Shown here: positions 8,534-17,978 of the stretch, one piece after another
Layout of the letters: each line of letters opens with the position of its first letter
Numbering within the stretch: the stretch's first letter is position 1
Assembly: GCF_048087625.1 (NCBI RefSeq)
Contig: NZ_CP159805.1
Coordinates: forward strand, 310,001-374,000
Length of the DNA stretch: 64,000 bases
Source: Pseudothioglobus sp905182815
GTDB lineage: Bacteria; Pseudomonadota; Gammaproteobacteria; PS1; Pseudothioglobaceae
Direction of reading: 5' to 3'
Translations under genes and position numbers: made by a program
Notes under the pieces: generated by a model
The model's input: the letters and a program-made list of their open reading frames with translations, nothing else
Told to the model about the DNA's origin: nothing
The model's database searches: none

Positions 8534-9253
8534 ATGCAAGATTATTATAACGGTTTTTATAAAGAGCTTTCAAGGCTAGATGAACTTGGAAATAACTTTA
8601 CAAAGATAGAGTCTTTTTTGCCAAAATTAAATGGACATGAAAAAATACTTGATATAGGTTGTGGGCATGGGGGTGTTTGTCATAATTTAATTAAAAAAGG
8701 TTTTCATGTTTCTGGTGTGGAAATAAATCAAGAAGCAATTGCAAGTCTCAAGAAAAAGAATTTCAATGTTATTGAATGTGATATAACCAAAGAATTAAAT
8801 ATAAAAGAAAAGTTTGAAGTTGTGTTACTTCTTGATATCTTAGAGCATCTTTTTGATCCTTATTTGTTATTAAAAGAGTCAAAAAAAATTACTACTGAAG
8901 ATGGATATATAATAGCAACTATCCCATTATATTTTGATATAGTTGACAGGTTTAAAATTCTATTTACAGGAAGCGTAATTAGTATGGACAATCTATGCTA
9001 TGGAAGGGAAAACTATGAGAAATTTAGAAGCTATAACTATGATCATATTAGATTTTTTAGACCTAAAGAAGTATTTGAAATGGGTAACAATTTAGGATTA
9101 AAAGTAGATAAAGTTGAATACCAGGTCACAGGTTATGGTGGAAAAAATTTATTACTAAAAATTTTAACGAAGCTTATTGCAAATAAATATACACTAAATT
9201 TAAACCCTAGTCTTTTAGCGCATTCAATGAAAATTAGATGGAAGATTAAGTGA
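8534..9253 (+). CDS. Class I SAM-dependent methyltransferase
   Basis: A 239-residue methyltransferase with motif I LDIGCGHGGV (about 39-48), an acidic E at the end of strand 2 (GVEINQEA), and LLLDILEHLFDP as the UbiE/Methyltransf_11-type motif. The C-terminal third is basic with aromatic residues and may contact a membrane or lipid-linked glycan. The stop overlaps the GTG start of the next glycosyltransferase. The substrate is probably a sugar hydroxyl or amine, from context only. Confidence 0.75.
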   Translation: MQDYYNGFYKELSRLDELGNNFTKIESFLPKLNGHEKILDIGCGHGGVCHNLIKKGFHVSGVEINQEAIASLKKKNFNVIECDITKELNIKEKFEVVLLLDILEHLFDPYLLLKESKKITTEDGYIIATIPLYFDIVDRFKILFTGSVISMDNLCYGRENYEKFRSYNYDHIRFFRPKEVFEMGNNLGLKVDKVEYQVTGYGGKNLLLKILTKLIANKYTLNLNPSLLAHSMKIRWKIK

Positions 9254-10406
9254 AAAAAGTAGGGGTTCTTGCTTTCTCCAGTATACATACTGGGGGCGTA
9301 TTGCAATATACTCAAACATTAATAGATGCTCTTAATGAAGGTAGTGGTGAAAATTATAAGTTGGTAGTGTTTACTTTTAAAGATTGTACTTTTGATTCTG
9401 GGAATGCAGAAGTTAGAGTTGTTAAAAAACCAAATACTGGATATTTTAAAAAAAGTATTATTATGGCACAGCTTTTTTTTAATTTAAAAAAAAAATGGGG
9501 GCTAAGTAAGGATGAAATTCTAAAGTTTAATGGGATAGATCTATTTTTCAATCCAACCATATCTTTATATCCAAATTTTTATCTTGATACTCCATTTGTA
9601 TTTACATTACATGACTTTCAAGAAAGATACTATCCAAAAAATTTTTCAAAAGTTGATAGAATAACTAGATGGCTGATGAAAAAAACACTGTCAAATTCTG
9701 CACAACACATCATATGTGAGTCTAATTATGTAAAAGAAGATATTTTGAATTTTTTAAAAACAGAAGAGTCCATGGTTAGTGTCGTTCCATCTCCACCAGC
9801 AAAACTGTTTAGTGATTTTTATTTTTACAAGAATGAAGCCTCTAATGTAAAATTGAAATATTCCCTTCCAGATCAATATATTTTTTATCCAGCTCAATTA
9901 TGGATGCATAAAAACCATATTAGGTTAATACATGCATTTTCTGAACTAATAAAAAAGAATCCAGAGTTGCATTTAGTAATAACTGGAGTGAAGGAAAATA
10001 ACTATTGGCGTGTTATTGAAACTATCAAACTTTTGAATGTTGAAGATAAGGTGTTACATTTAGGCTATGTAGATAAGAATAACATGCCGTATATCTATAA
10101 GATGTCTAAATTACTCATTATGCCTTCATTATTTGAAAGTATCAGTATTCCTATATATGAGGCATTCTCTATAGGGGTTCCAGTTTGTTCTTCCAATGTG
10201 GTTGCTTTGCCTGAGCAAACAAATGGGGGGCTTTATTATTCAACCCAAAAGATACTAAAGATATTGAAAATAAAATTCAGAAAGTGTTAAGTGACTCATC
10301 CTTACAGGAAGAGTTGATTCGTCGTGGAAGGTTAGTTATTGATAATCTTGATAATAATAAGTATGCAGCTAGTATTATTAAAATTGCATTAAAATTTTTA
10401 AAATAA
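9250..10406 (+). pseudogene. GT4-family glycosyltransferase interrupted by a frameshift in a G6 run
   Basis: The reading frame opens with GTG at 9250 and encodes a GT-B protein: GVLQYTQTLIDAL at the N-terminus, FTLHDFQERY, FYPAQLWMHKNHIRLIHAF, and the GT4 donor-site region MPSLFESISIPIYEAFSIG. Just after TNGG the frame runs out at 10290 as a nonsense tail. Skipping one base at the GGGGGG run (10225-10230) restores the expected ending LLFNPKDTKDIENK and a normal C-terminus to a stop at 10404-10406. So the gene is one base short in a homopolymer. This is either a real inactivating or phase-variable change or a sequencing error. The truncated product keeps most of the fold but lacks the last helix. 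Confidence 0.8.
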
Positions 10407-10518
10407 CTTTAGCCATAAGGATATTGTTGACAAATGGAAAAAGGTGTTTGATGAAAAATAGATATCTAAATTTGAAAGGGCGAGGCTTAAGATTAGAAGC
10501 ACGGATACGGCATTTTTA

Positions 10519-11436
10519 ATGACTGATTTTTTACAAATTATTATTTTATCTAGAGATAGAGTTGATCTTATTCAAAATTCAATTGATTCAGCAATAGCTC
10601 AAAATGAACCTGGGCTAGACTACGAAATTATTATTTCTGATAATTCTGATAATGACGATGTAAATGAATTAATAAATAAATATTATTTAAAAAGCAATAA
10701 AATTAAATATATTAGAAGGGAGCCTCCGTTATCAGGAAATGCTCATTATGAGGTGGTTATTTCTGAACTAAATGCTAAATATGCAGTAATTTTTCATGAT
10801 GACGATATTTTGCACCCTGATTATATTAAGCAAATAACTCCATTGATATTGAATGATTCTATCGCTGCAGTGGGTTGTAATGCACTGACGTTTAATAATA
10901 AAATTGGTGACGCTACAAAAAAAACGCATAACTTCAAAAGTATAAAAAAATTTGATAATAAGAAGGATTTTCTTCAACAATACCTTGTTGGTAATGGAGG
11001 GATAGCGCCTTTTCCAGGGTATATCTACAAGACTAAATTTATACAAAAAATACCATTTAAATCTCTTATATCAGGGAAGCATCTTGATGTTTCTTTACTA
11101 GCTTCATTGTTAGATTATGGAGCAATCGCTTGGATTCCAGAAGCTTTAATGTATTATAGAGTTCACTTGAAGGGAGATAGTGCTACTGAAGTTATTCCTC
11201 ATAGACTTAAGTATCTAAGATATGCTTATTCAGAGGGAATTGATAGAGAATCAAAATCAGTTTTTTTGTCTAGATATTTGTGGTGGTTTAATTGGATAAG
11301 ACAGCAAGGTTCATTTACTTCTAATATTTCAAAATGGAAATATAGAATTGTAACAAAATTTCTTATTTTCAGGTTTTTTAATGTTATTTCCACTTCTTAC
11401 TTTTGGTTTAAAATTTTAAAAAAAATGAGTAATTAA
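10519..11436 (+). CDS. GT2 family glycosyltransferase
   Basis: A 305-residue GT-A enzyme. The N-terminus (LQIIILSRDRVDLIQNSID) is the GT2 start, followed by IIISDNSDNDDV and the metal-binding FHDDDILHP at about 93-101. The acceptor half contains GSFTS and basic aromatic stretches without clear membrane spans. It lies 112 bases after the frameshifted transferase, and that gap holds no clear gene. The donor sugar cannot be told. It would add one residue to the lipid-linked glycan on the cytoplasmic face. Confidence 0.82.
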   Translation: MTDFLQIIILSRDRVDLIQNSIDSAIAQNEPGLDYEIIISDNSDNDDVNELINKYYLKSNKIKYIRREPPLSGNAHYEVVISELNAKYAVIFHDDDILHPDYIKQITPLILNDSIAAVGCNALTFNNKIGDATKKTHNFKSIKKFDNKKDFLQQYLVGNGGIAPFPGYIYKTKFIQKIPFKSLISGKHLDVSLLASLLDYGAIAWIPEALMYYRVHLKGDSATEVIPHRLKYLRYAYSEGIDRESKSVFLSRYLWWFNWIRQQGSFTSNISKWKYRIVTKFLIFRFFNVISTSYFWFKILKKMSN

Positions 11437-11573
11437 AATGACGTCTGATTCTAATTCTGTATTAAGATAATATTTTTGTGGCATAAAAATTAATTAAACA
11501 TGCACTTTATCCTGTTCAATTAGCTAGGAATTTTAGTGCAAAATGTTCTATACATTCCTGATTAATAAAGTAT

Positions 11574-12695
11574 ATGAAAAATATTAAAATTTCAAATAAA
11601 CTTAAAGTAATTCATGTTATTACATCTCCATGTGGTGGTGGTGCAGAAACTCTAGTAAGAGAATTAACTCAACGAACAAATGCTTTGGGCGTTAACTGTA
11701 AAGCGGTATATTTTAATTATTCGTCAGAATGTGCAAAAAAAATCGAGTTTTTTGACTATGAACTGAATTTACATGTGAATTATCGAAATCCTTTTGCAAT
11801 AATTAAATTAAGAAAATTGTTTAAGTCAGAATTATCGGAATTACCAGAATCTTCTAGTTTGGTTATTCATACCCATTTAACATGGCCAATGTTTTTTGTG
11901 CCCTTTGCAAGTTTAGGGCTTCCGGTGAAGTTGATTTTTACTGAGCATGCCACTTTTAATAGCCGGAGAAATTACTTTTTTTTAAAATATATTGAAAGAG
12001 TATTTTATGATCGATATGCCCATGTAATTACTATTACTGAAGGGGTTAAAGATAGTTTGCAAAATTGGATAGGCTTTAGTTTGTCTAATAAAATCTCTAC
12101 TATTGTTAATGGCGCCCGTTTTTTTCCTATTAAAGATAGAAAGCCACTTGGCAAATGCATAAAATTTATTTCCGTTGGCTCCTTGATATCTAAAAAAGGT
12201 TTTGATAGAACAATTAAAGCGCTCTCTCAACTTGAGAATATTGATTGGCAATATGAAATTATAGGTGAAGGCACTTTAAGGCATGAGCTTGAAAAGTTAA
12301 TTGCTTCGCTTGGTTTGCAAGATAAGGTTGTAATGTCTGGTTGGAGCTCCATGTTAGAAGGAAAATACCATAACGCTGATATTCTGCTTGTTCCCTCTAG
12401 ATCTGAAGGGTTTGGTCTTGTAGCAATTGAAGCCATGTCAACTGGATTACCAGTAATAGCATCTGATATAGAGGGCCTGAATGAGGTTGTTTCTGATTCT
12501 ATTGATTCCTGTTTTTTAGTCAAAAATGCAAATGAGATTAGTGAGTGGCTTAATAAAATTAAATTATGCATTAATGCTTTAGAAAATGATCAGGCTTATA
12601 TTGCTCAAAAGTCTTATCAGCATTCTCAAAAATTTACTTTAGAAAAAATGACCAAGGACTATATTGATTTATACATGCAGGTTATTAAAGAATGA
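11574..12695 (+). CDS. GT4 family glycosyltransferase
   Basis: A 373-residue GT-B glycosyltransferase. It has the glycine-rich acceptor-side SPCGGGAETLVREL near residue 20, KFISVGSLISKKGFDRTIKA in the linker, and the donor-binding motif EGFGLVAIEAMSTGLPVIAS at about 278-297, with the two glutamates of the EX7E motif. The stop overlaps the ATG of a 29-residue ORF (12692) in an ATGA junction. The specificity is unknown. Confidence 0.87.
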   Translation: MKNIKISNKLKVIHVITSPCGGGAETLVRELTQRTNALGVNCKAVYFNYSSECAKKIEFFDYELNLHVNYRNPFAIIKLRKLFKSELSELPESSSLVIHTHLTWPMFFVPFASLGLPVKLIFTEHATFNSRRNYFFLKYIERVFYDRYAHVITITEGVKDSLQNWIGFSLSNKISTIVNGARFFPIKDRKPLGKCIKFISVGSLISKKGFDRTIKALSQLENIDWQYEIIGEGTLRHELEKLIASLGLQDKVVMSGWSSMLEGKYHNADILLVPSRSEGFGLVAIEAMSTGLPVIASDIEGLNEVVSDSIDSCFLVKNANEISEWLNKIKLCINALENDQAYIAQKSYQHSQKFTLEKMTKDYIDLYMQVIKE

Positions 12696-12781
12696 ATACT
12701 TTCTTCTTGATTGGTGGCAATTCGGATTGGCAATCTGGGTTAGACCTTAAAAAAAGATTGCTTGGTGCTGGTACTCGATGA
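12692..12781 (+). CDS. Tiny ORF (29 residues) with ATGA overlaps on both sides
   Basis: The ORF starts in the ATGA overlapping the upstream GT4 stop and ends in an ATGA overlapping the start of the Wzy-like gene. The product MNTFFLIGGNSDWQSGLDLK followed by a short basic tail matches nothing I recognise. It may be a coupling peptide that carries ribosomes to the membrane-protein gene, or the remnant of a lost gene. The double overlap is suggestive, but coding is unproven. Confidence 0.35.
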   Translation: MNTFFLIGGNSDWQSGLDLKKRLLGAGTR

Positions 12782-13878
12782 ATTCTAAATTAACTTTATC
12801 ACGATTACTGAAATCAACAAATCTTTTTTGGTTGTCAATTATTGTTATTGTAGTGCTAAAATTTTTACTCTTTACCTATTTAATTGTATTTTTCCCTGAT
12901 GCTCATCTTGGTGGTGGAAGTGATGCTGATTATTACCATAGATATGCTATAAACTTTGGTAGTTTTGAGGTATCTGATGGCAGTAGTTTTTGGCCAGTAT
13001 TGTTACGATTCTTTAGTGATTCTGGCTTATATAATCGAGATATATTTAGCCTAATTTTATTCGTAATGTCCATAACTTTATTACCTTATTTATTCTACAA
13101 GCTTGTAAAAGTTCAAGCCAATATAATTAAACCTGTTAGAGCTGGATCATTTCTTTTGATTATTTTTTATCCAACGTTGTTTTACTATTCATTAGATGTA
13201 TATCGTGAAGTTTTTATGTTTGGTGTTTTATTGCTCTCTTTATTGGTTTACAAAAAAAGCCTTGAGGTTAATTTGCTAAGAAGTACCATCTATTTCCTTA
13301 TTTTCTTGGGCTTGACTTTCTTCTTATATATGCTGCGGCCTTATTTGGGTGCTGCACTAGGCGTAACACCATTTGTTTATTTGATTTTTTCTAAAACTAA
13401 AAAGTATATTAAGTCATGGATATTTTTGTATTTTGGGATATTGGTTTTGGCTAAAGTTACCGGGGTGATTGACCCAATACTTGACTATAGAGCGGGGTTT
13501 CAATCTGGAGGCTCAACATTAGGTATTGGGTTGCTTGATAAAAATCCAATTATGTTTCTTGTTTATTACTTGTACAGTCTCTTTGGGCAGTTGTTTGGTT
13601 TATTTCTGGTAAATATTATTGCAGTACTAGTTTTTCTTCTTGAGTCTGTTCCATTTATTATAGCATTTATCTATTTACTTAAAAATATAAGATTTATGAC
13701 TAGGTTTTCGAGTTTCTTACTGATATTTTTTATTATTTACACTACCGTTTGGGTATTAGGAAATGATAATTTAGGTACAGCAGTTCGTTTGCGAATACCA
13801 AGTTATTTTTCTATTTTTGCTTGTATGTTTATTGTGTATCAGATGAAAAGTAAGTTTAGCTTTAATAAAATTGTTTAG
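12778..13878 (+). CDS. Polytopic membrane protein, candidate O-antigen polymerase (Wzy-like)
   Basis: A 366-residue hydrophobic protein with about nine or ten predicted membrane spans (for example LFWLSIIVIVVLKFLLFTYL at the N-terminus). A large soluble loop after the first span has GGGSDADYYHRYA. A late loop reads GNDNLGTAVRLRIPSYF, with the arginine-rich pattern seen in polymerases and related membrane glycan enzymes. Its position among transferases fits Wzy, which polymerises repeat units in the periplasm. Wzy proteins are too divergent for a firm call; a membrane glycosyltransferase is the main alternative. Confidence 0.55.
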   Translation: MNSKLTLSRLLKSTNLFWLSIIVIVVLKFLLFTYLIVFFPDAHLGGGSDADYYHRYAINFGSFEVSDGSSFWPVLLRFFSDSGLYNRDIFSLILFVMSITLLPYLFYKLVKVQANIIKPVRAGSFLLIIFYPTLFYYSLDVYREVFMFGVLLLSLLVYKKSLEVNLLRSTIYFLIFLGLTFFLYMLRPYLGAALGVTPFVYLIFSKTKKYIKSWIFLYFGILVLAKVTGVIDPILDYRAGFQSGGSTLGIGLLDKNPIMFLVYYLYSLFGQLFGLFLVNIIAVLVFLLESVPFIIAFIYLLKNIRFMTRFSSFLLIFFIIYTTVWVLGNDNLGTAVRLRIPSYFSIFACMFIVYQMKSKFSFNKIV

Positions 13879-13884
13879 AGGAGT

Positions 13885-14697
13885 ATGAAAATGCTTGAAG
13901 AAGATAGGCCCATAGTTTCAGTTGTAACCTCACTGTATGATGCTGAAAAATATATTGAAGAAACTGTAAAAAGCGTGATAAATCAAACTTATGAAAACTG
14001 GGAAATGATTATAGTTGATGATTGTTCTTCCGATTCGAGTAGAGATATAGTAAGAAAGTTTGAGCGTAAAGATAATCGAATCAAATTAATAGAATCTAAA
14101 ACAAACTTTGGAGGTCCCTCAAGACCTAGGAATATAGGTCTAGAAAATGCAAAAGGTAAGTATATTGCTTTTTTAGATTCAGATGATGTTTGGTTAGCAA
14201 ATAAATTAGAAAAACAGATAGAGTTTATGAAAGATAATGACTGTGATATTGTTTATGCAATGGCAAATATTATTGATAAAAATGGTAAACAGCAAGGTCC
14301 CTCAAAAGACTCTAGAGTCTTTAATAAATTAAAATATATAATGAATAATGAAAATATACTTTTTTATACTAATTATATTAATATAAACACTGTAATGATG
14401 AAAAATTCAAATAATATAAAATTTACAGAAGATAAAAATTTAATTGCGTTAGAGGACTGGTATTTTTGGATCGAGGCTCAAAAAAGTTTAAAAATAACAT
14501 TTCAACAAAAAATACTTGTTAACTATAGGGTTCATAATAGTTCAATTTCACAGAGAGGGTTAGATTTAGGATATAGAAAAGGTTTATATATGCTCTCCTG
14601 TCTTTTATTAAATAATAATATTTCATTATTTCATTATTCAATGAGTAGTTTATTTAATATAGTAAGAATTATTGCTAAAAAATTTGGAGCTATCTAA
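13885..14697 (+). CDS. GT2 family glycosyltransferase
   Basis: A 270-residue GT-A transferase. It begins VSVVTSLYDAEKYIEETVKS, then MIIVDDCSSDSS, the RPRNIGLENAKGKYIAFLDS region and the DSDDVW metal site (about 93-98). EDWYFWIEA and NYRVHNSSIS near the end are typical of the GT2 group that builds O-antigens. A good ribosome binding site (GAGGAG) lies 5 bases before the ATG, and the gene follows the Wzy-like gene closely. The linkage is unknown. Confidence 0.87.
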   Translation: MKMLEEDRPIVSVVTSLYDAEKYIEETVKSVINQTYENWEMIIVDDCSSDSSRDIVRKFERKDNRIKLIESKTNFGGPSRPRNIGLENAKGKYIAFLDSDDVWLANKLEKQIEFMKDNDCDIVYAMANIIDKNGKQQGPSKDSRVFNKLKYIMNNENILFYTNYININTVMMKNSNNIKFTEDKNLIALEDWYFWIEAQKSLKITFQQKILVNYRVHNSSISQRGLDLGYRKGLYMLSCLLLNNNISLFHYSMSSLFNIVRIIAKKFGAI

Positions 14698-14852
14698 ACT
14701 TAAATAGATGATTGGATCTGCCTGAGTGATTTTGAATGATTGGCTATACTAATTTCAATTTAGAATGCTTATTTCTTTACTTTAAAATTACAGGCAACAT
14801 ATTTTATATACCAGCTATTGTAGATTGTCAATAAAAGGATGAGGCGACAAAT

Positions 14853-15671
14853 ATGACTATAATAATAGGCAAGAATAGTAATTTATCACATCATTTGATA
14901 GGTAAATTAAACAATTCAACAGCTATATCTTCAAGAGATATTATGTCTGATATAAATATATTATCTAAATATAAAGAGCAGGAGGTGAATTTAATATTTA
15001 ATAATTTTCAGCCAGCAGTAAAACTAAATGAAATGCTTAATACTGAAGAATACATAATGAATTCTATTGGTGTAACCTCTAAAGTATTAAACTATTGCCT
15101 AGTTGCTAATATAAATATAAATAAAATTATATATACAAGCAGTAGTTCTGCGTATGGCAATAATATATTTTGCACTGAAACTGATGAAATTATGCCCTCG
15201 AGTTTGCATGCTTCTTTAAAAGTTGCAAATGAAAAGATGATTGAAAAATTTTGTGAAAACAACAAGATTAACTATACCATTGTAAGAATATTTAATATGT
15301 ATGGAGGGTTTGATAAGTTCTCTATCATTAGTAAGCTTATTTCTGCGATAAGAGACAATAAAGAGATATCAATTGTAAATTATGGGAATTCTATAAGAGA
15401 TTTCATACATATTGATGATGTAGTTGATGTGTATAAAAAACTTTTAGAGGTTGAGGGCATTAAACTTATAAACATTGGAACGGGAATAGGAACTTCTGTT
15501 AAGAGCATAATTGATTTTTTAAAACAAAACAATATCAATATCAAAATCAATAATATTTTTAGAGACGAATTAGAAACTTCAACTGCAAATATTAATCTCT
15601 TAAATGAACTTCTAAATAAAGAATCATTTTTAAGAATAGAGGATTATGTTAAAAAAGAGTTAAGCTTTTGA
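14853..15671 (+). CDS. SDR-type NAD-dependent epimerase/dehydratase with Tyr-to-His change in the active-site motif
   Basis: A 272-residue member of the extended SDR family. It retains YTSSSSAYGN, RIFNMYGGFDKFS and RDFIHIDDVVDVYK. The nucleotide loop is GKNSNLSHHL instead of the usual GxxGxxG. The catalytic YxxxK appears as HASLK, so residue 119 is His where Tyr is expected, with K123 kept. Either it uses unusual chemistry or it is a binding or degenerate protein. A ribosome binding site (AAGGATGAGG) is upstream. It overlaps the next transferase by 4 bases. Confidence 0.72.
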   Translation: MTIIIGKNSNLSHHLIGKLNNSTAISSRDIMSDINILSKYKEQEVNLIFNNFQPAVKLNEMLNTEEYIMNSIGVTSKVLNYCLVANININKIIYTSSSSAYGNNIFCTETDEIMPSSLHASLKVANEKMIEKFCENNKINYTIVRIFNMYGGFDKFSIISKLISAIRDNKEISIVNYGNSIRDFIHIDDVVDVYKKLLEVEGIKLINIGTGIGTSVKSIIDFLKQNNINIKINNIFRDELETSTANINLLNELLNKESFLRIEDYVKKELSF

Positions 15672-16804
15672 GGAAGATTCTCATACTTACAACAATACCT
15701 ATGAGTTTAGCTACTTTACTTAAGGGCCAAGCTAAATATTTGAGTGAGTTTTATGAAGTTAAACTTGTTACATCTAACTCTCATATAAATTCTAGAATAA
15801 CTGAGTTTGAAGGGGTGGAGGTTAAGACTGTAGACATGTCTAGAAAAATAACTCCTTTTCAGGACTTAAGGGCATTATATAAGCTTTACAAGTTTATCTT
15901 AAATGAAAATCCTGATATTGTTTATACATTTACTCCAAAAGCTGGTCTCCTTGGTATGATGGCTTCTTTTTTAGCCAGAGTGCCAGTAAGAATACATAAT
16001 GTTGTAGGTATGCCATTGATGGAAGCTAATGGAAAAAAGCTTATTCTATTAAAGTTTACTGAGCGATTGACATATTTTTTTTCCACTAAGATTTTTTGTA
16101 ATAGCTTTGGACTAAAAGAACATATTAATAGCAACTTAACTTCATTACCTATTACTGTAATAGGCCAAGGTTCAATTAATGGCGTCGATACAAAGTACTT
16201 TAAAAATAAATATAACAAAGAGGAGGAGCTTAAAATAAGAGGTGAATATAATATATTGAAAGATGACTTTGTTATAACATTTATTGGAAGAATTGTAAAA
16301 GATAAAGGGATAAATGAATTGGTAGAATCATTTATAAATCTTGTAAAAAAATACCCAAATTTAAAACTTTTGTTAGTGGGTGATTATGAAGAAGATTTAA
16401 ATCCAATTAATAAAAAAAATAAGAAATTTATAGATGAATTTGAATCTATTATAACTGTAGGTTTTAAAAATGACATTAGAAAGTTTTTAGGGATTACAGA
16501 TTTATTTACCCTCCCATCATACAGAGAAGGCTTACCAAATTCACTGCTTGAAGCTGGCAGTTTTGGTATACCTTTGCTTGCAACTGATATAAATGGATGT
16601 AATGAAATTATTGAAAATAATGAAACGGGCATACTTGTGAAAAAGAAAGATGTAAAGAGTTTAGAAGAAGGCATAGAAAAACTGATAGTTAATAAGAAAC
16701 TTTATTCATATATACGAGATAATGTCAGAGATAGGATCATAAAGAAATATGATCAAAATTATTTTTGGAAAGAGTTAAAAAATGAATTTAAGAAAGTTCT
16801 TTGA
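15668..16804 (+). CDS. GT4 family glycosyltransferase
   Basis: A 378-residue GT-B enzyme. The start is TTG at 15668 within the stop of the previous gene (TTGA junction); the sequence there, MRKILILTTIPMSLATLLKG, is the normal beginning of this family. PDIVYTFTPKAGLLGMMASF, FIGRIVKDKGINELV and EGLPNSLLEAGSFGIPLLAT are seen, the last being the donor-binding site with EX7E glutamates. This group often transfers the second sugar (HexNAc or 6-deoxyHexNAc) in O-antigen units next to PglC-type initiators, which also fits here. The exact donor is not known. Confidence 0.87.
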   Translation: MRKILILTTIPMSLATLLKGQAKYLSEFYEVKLVTSNSHINSRITEFEGVEVKTVDMSRKITPFQDLRALYKLYKFILNENPDIVYTFTPKAGLLGMMASFLARVPVRIHNVVGMPLMEANGKKLILLKFTERLTYFFSTKIFCNSFGLKEHINSNLTSLPITVIGQGSINGVDTKYFKNKYNKEEELKIRGEYNILKDDFVITFIGRIVKDKGINELVESFINLVKKYPNLKLLLVGDYEEDLNPINKKNKKFIDEFESIITVGFKNDIRKFLGITDLFTLPSYREGLPNSLLEAGSFGIPLLATDINGCNEIIENNETGILVKKKDVKSLEEGIEKLIVNKKLYSYIRDNVRDRIIKKYDQNYFWKELKNEFKKVL

Positions 16805-16981
16805 TATATGCCCTTATAATATTTTTGTATACGGTTAACCCTGCCAAAATAGTGGTTGATTTTGGGTGGTGCCATCCAACAGGTAAAGTTTGTTAGATAT
16901 TGATCTAAAAATGTTTCAATAGTATTTTAATAGAAAGTGGTTATAAGATTTTATGGTTAATTTGGCCTTGGGCATGAAAAA

Positions 16982-17578
16982 ATGAAGCGTATATTTGATC
17001 TAGTTACGATTTTCTTTGGGTTAATAATACTGCTGCCTGTAATAATGCTAACTGCATTAGTGCTAATAAGTAAGTTAGGACTGCCAATATTTTTCCAACA
17101 ATCTCGTCCAGGTTTGAATGGAAAAATATTTAAAATGCTTAAATTTAGGACAATGACTAATGATTATGATAAAAATGGAAGGCTTCTATCTGACGAATCT
17201 AGGATGACTAAATTAGGTAAACTTTTAAGATCAACGAGTTTAGATGAGTTGCCTAGTTTATGGAATGTTTTAAAAGGTGATATGAGTTTAGTGGGACCTC
17301 GTCCATTATTGGTAGAATATTTGCCTTTATACTCTATTCAACAGGCTAGACGTCATGAAGTTAAGCCAGGAGTTACAGGTTGGGCACAGATTAATGGACG
17401 CAATACAATTAGTTGGGATGAAAAATTTAATTTAGATGTGTGGTATGTCGATAATCAATCAATTTGGCTAGATATTAAGATATTATGGCTTACAGTAAGA
17501 AAAGTGATTGCCGGTAATGGAATAAATCAAGCTAATCATGCTACAGTAGAACGCTTTAAGGGTAATAATGGAAATTGA
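16982..17578 (+). CDS. pglC: Initiating sugar-phosphate transferase (PglC-like small monotopic phosphoglycosyltransferase)
   Basis: Transfers a sugar-1-phosphate from a UDP-sugar to undecaprenyl phosphate, starting glycan assembly at the inner membrane. The 198 residues equal the minimal catalytic form (PglC, WeeH). Visible features are an N-terminal re-entrant hydrophobic helix (about 5-32), FFQQSRPGLNGKIFKMLKFR, the Asp-Glu catalytic pair in SLDELPSLWNV, and GDMSLVGPRPLLVEYL. WAQINGRNTISWDEKF follows. It overlaps the PglD-like gene by 11 bases. That neighbour and the aminotransferase suggest the substrate is a UDP-diNAc-bacillosamine-type sugar. Confidence 0.92.
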   Translation: MKRIFDLVTIFFGLIILLPVIMLTALVLISKLGLPIFFQQSRPGLNGKIFKMLKFRTMTNDYDKNGRLLSDESRMTKLGKLLRSTSLDELPSLWNVLKGDMSLVGPRPLLVEYLPLYSIQQARRHEVKPGVTGWAQINGRNTISWDEKFNLDVWYVDNQSIWLDIKILWLTVRKVIAGNGINQANHATVERFKGNNGN

Positions 17579-17978
17579 TAGGTTTTCTAATTGGAAGTAT
17601 CCAGATATTGAAGATGGGAAGCCCACAAAATATAATTGGGTTGTGCAAAATATAGATGGTTTAGATTTAGGGTTCAAAACCGATATTGGTGCTTTTTCAT
17701 ACATTAATGCCAAATATGGAGTTGTAATTGAAGACGAGGTGCAGATTGGGTCACACTGCTCTATTTATTCGACATCTTCTATTGATAATTCCTATGGTAA
17801 GGTTGTATTAAAACATAATTGTCGGATAGGAAGTCATTCAACGATTCTTCCAGGTGTGTCCATTGGTGAAAACTCGATAATTGGTGCACACAGTTTGGTA
17901 AATAAAGATATTCCTGATAATGTTGTTGCTTTTGGCATCCCTGCTAAAGTGTTGCGTAAATTGAATAATGATAAATAA
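17568..17978 (+). CDS. Left-handed beta-helix acyltransferase (PglD/WeeI-like sugar N-acyltransferase)
   Basis: A 136-residue protein made of hexapeptide repeats ([LIV]-G-x4), visible as IGAFSYINAKYGVVIEDEVQ, IGSHCSIYST, CRIGSHSTILPGVSIGENSI and IGAHSLVNKDIPDN. It ends with the usual VAFGIPAKVLRKL. It lacks the N-terminal Rossmann domain of C. jejuni PglD, so it resembles the short form. Between pglC and an aminotransferase with overlaps of 11 bases on both sides, it probably acetylates the 4-amino group of a UDP-amino sugar with acetyl-CoA. The acyl group is an inference. Confidence 0.8.
   Translation: MEIDRFSNWKYPDIEDGKPTKYNWVVQNIDGLDLGFKTDIGAFSYINAKYGVVIEDEVQIGSHCSIYSTSSIDNSYGKVVLKHNCRIGSHSTILPGVSIGENSIIGAHSLVNKDIPDNVVAFGIPAKVLRKLNNDK

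Noticed and set aside
14745..14750. -10 element TATACT before the SDR gene
   Set aside because: It shares CTATACTAA with the motif at 1405, but lacks the TGn extension in the right place and any -35; too weak to list.
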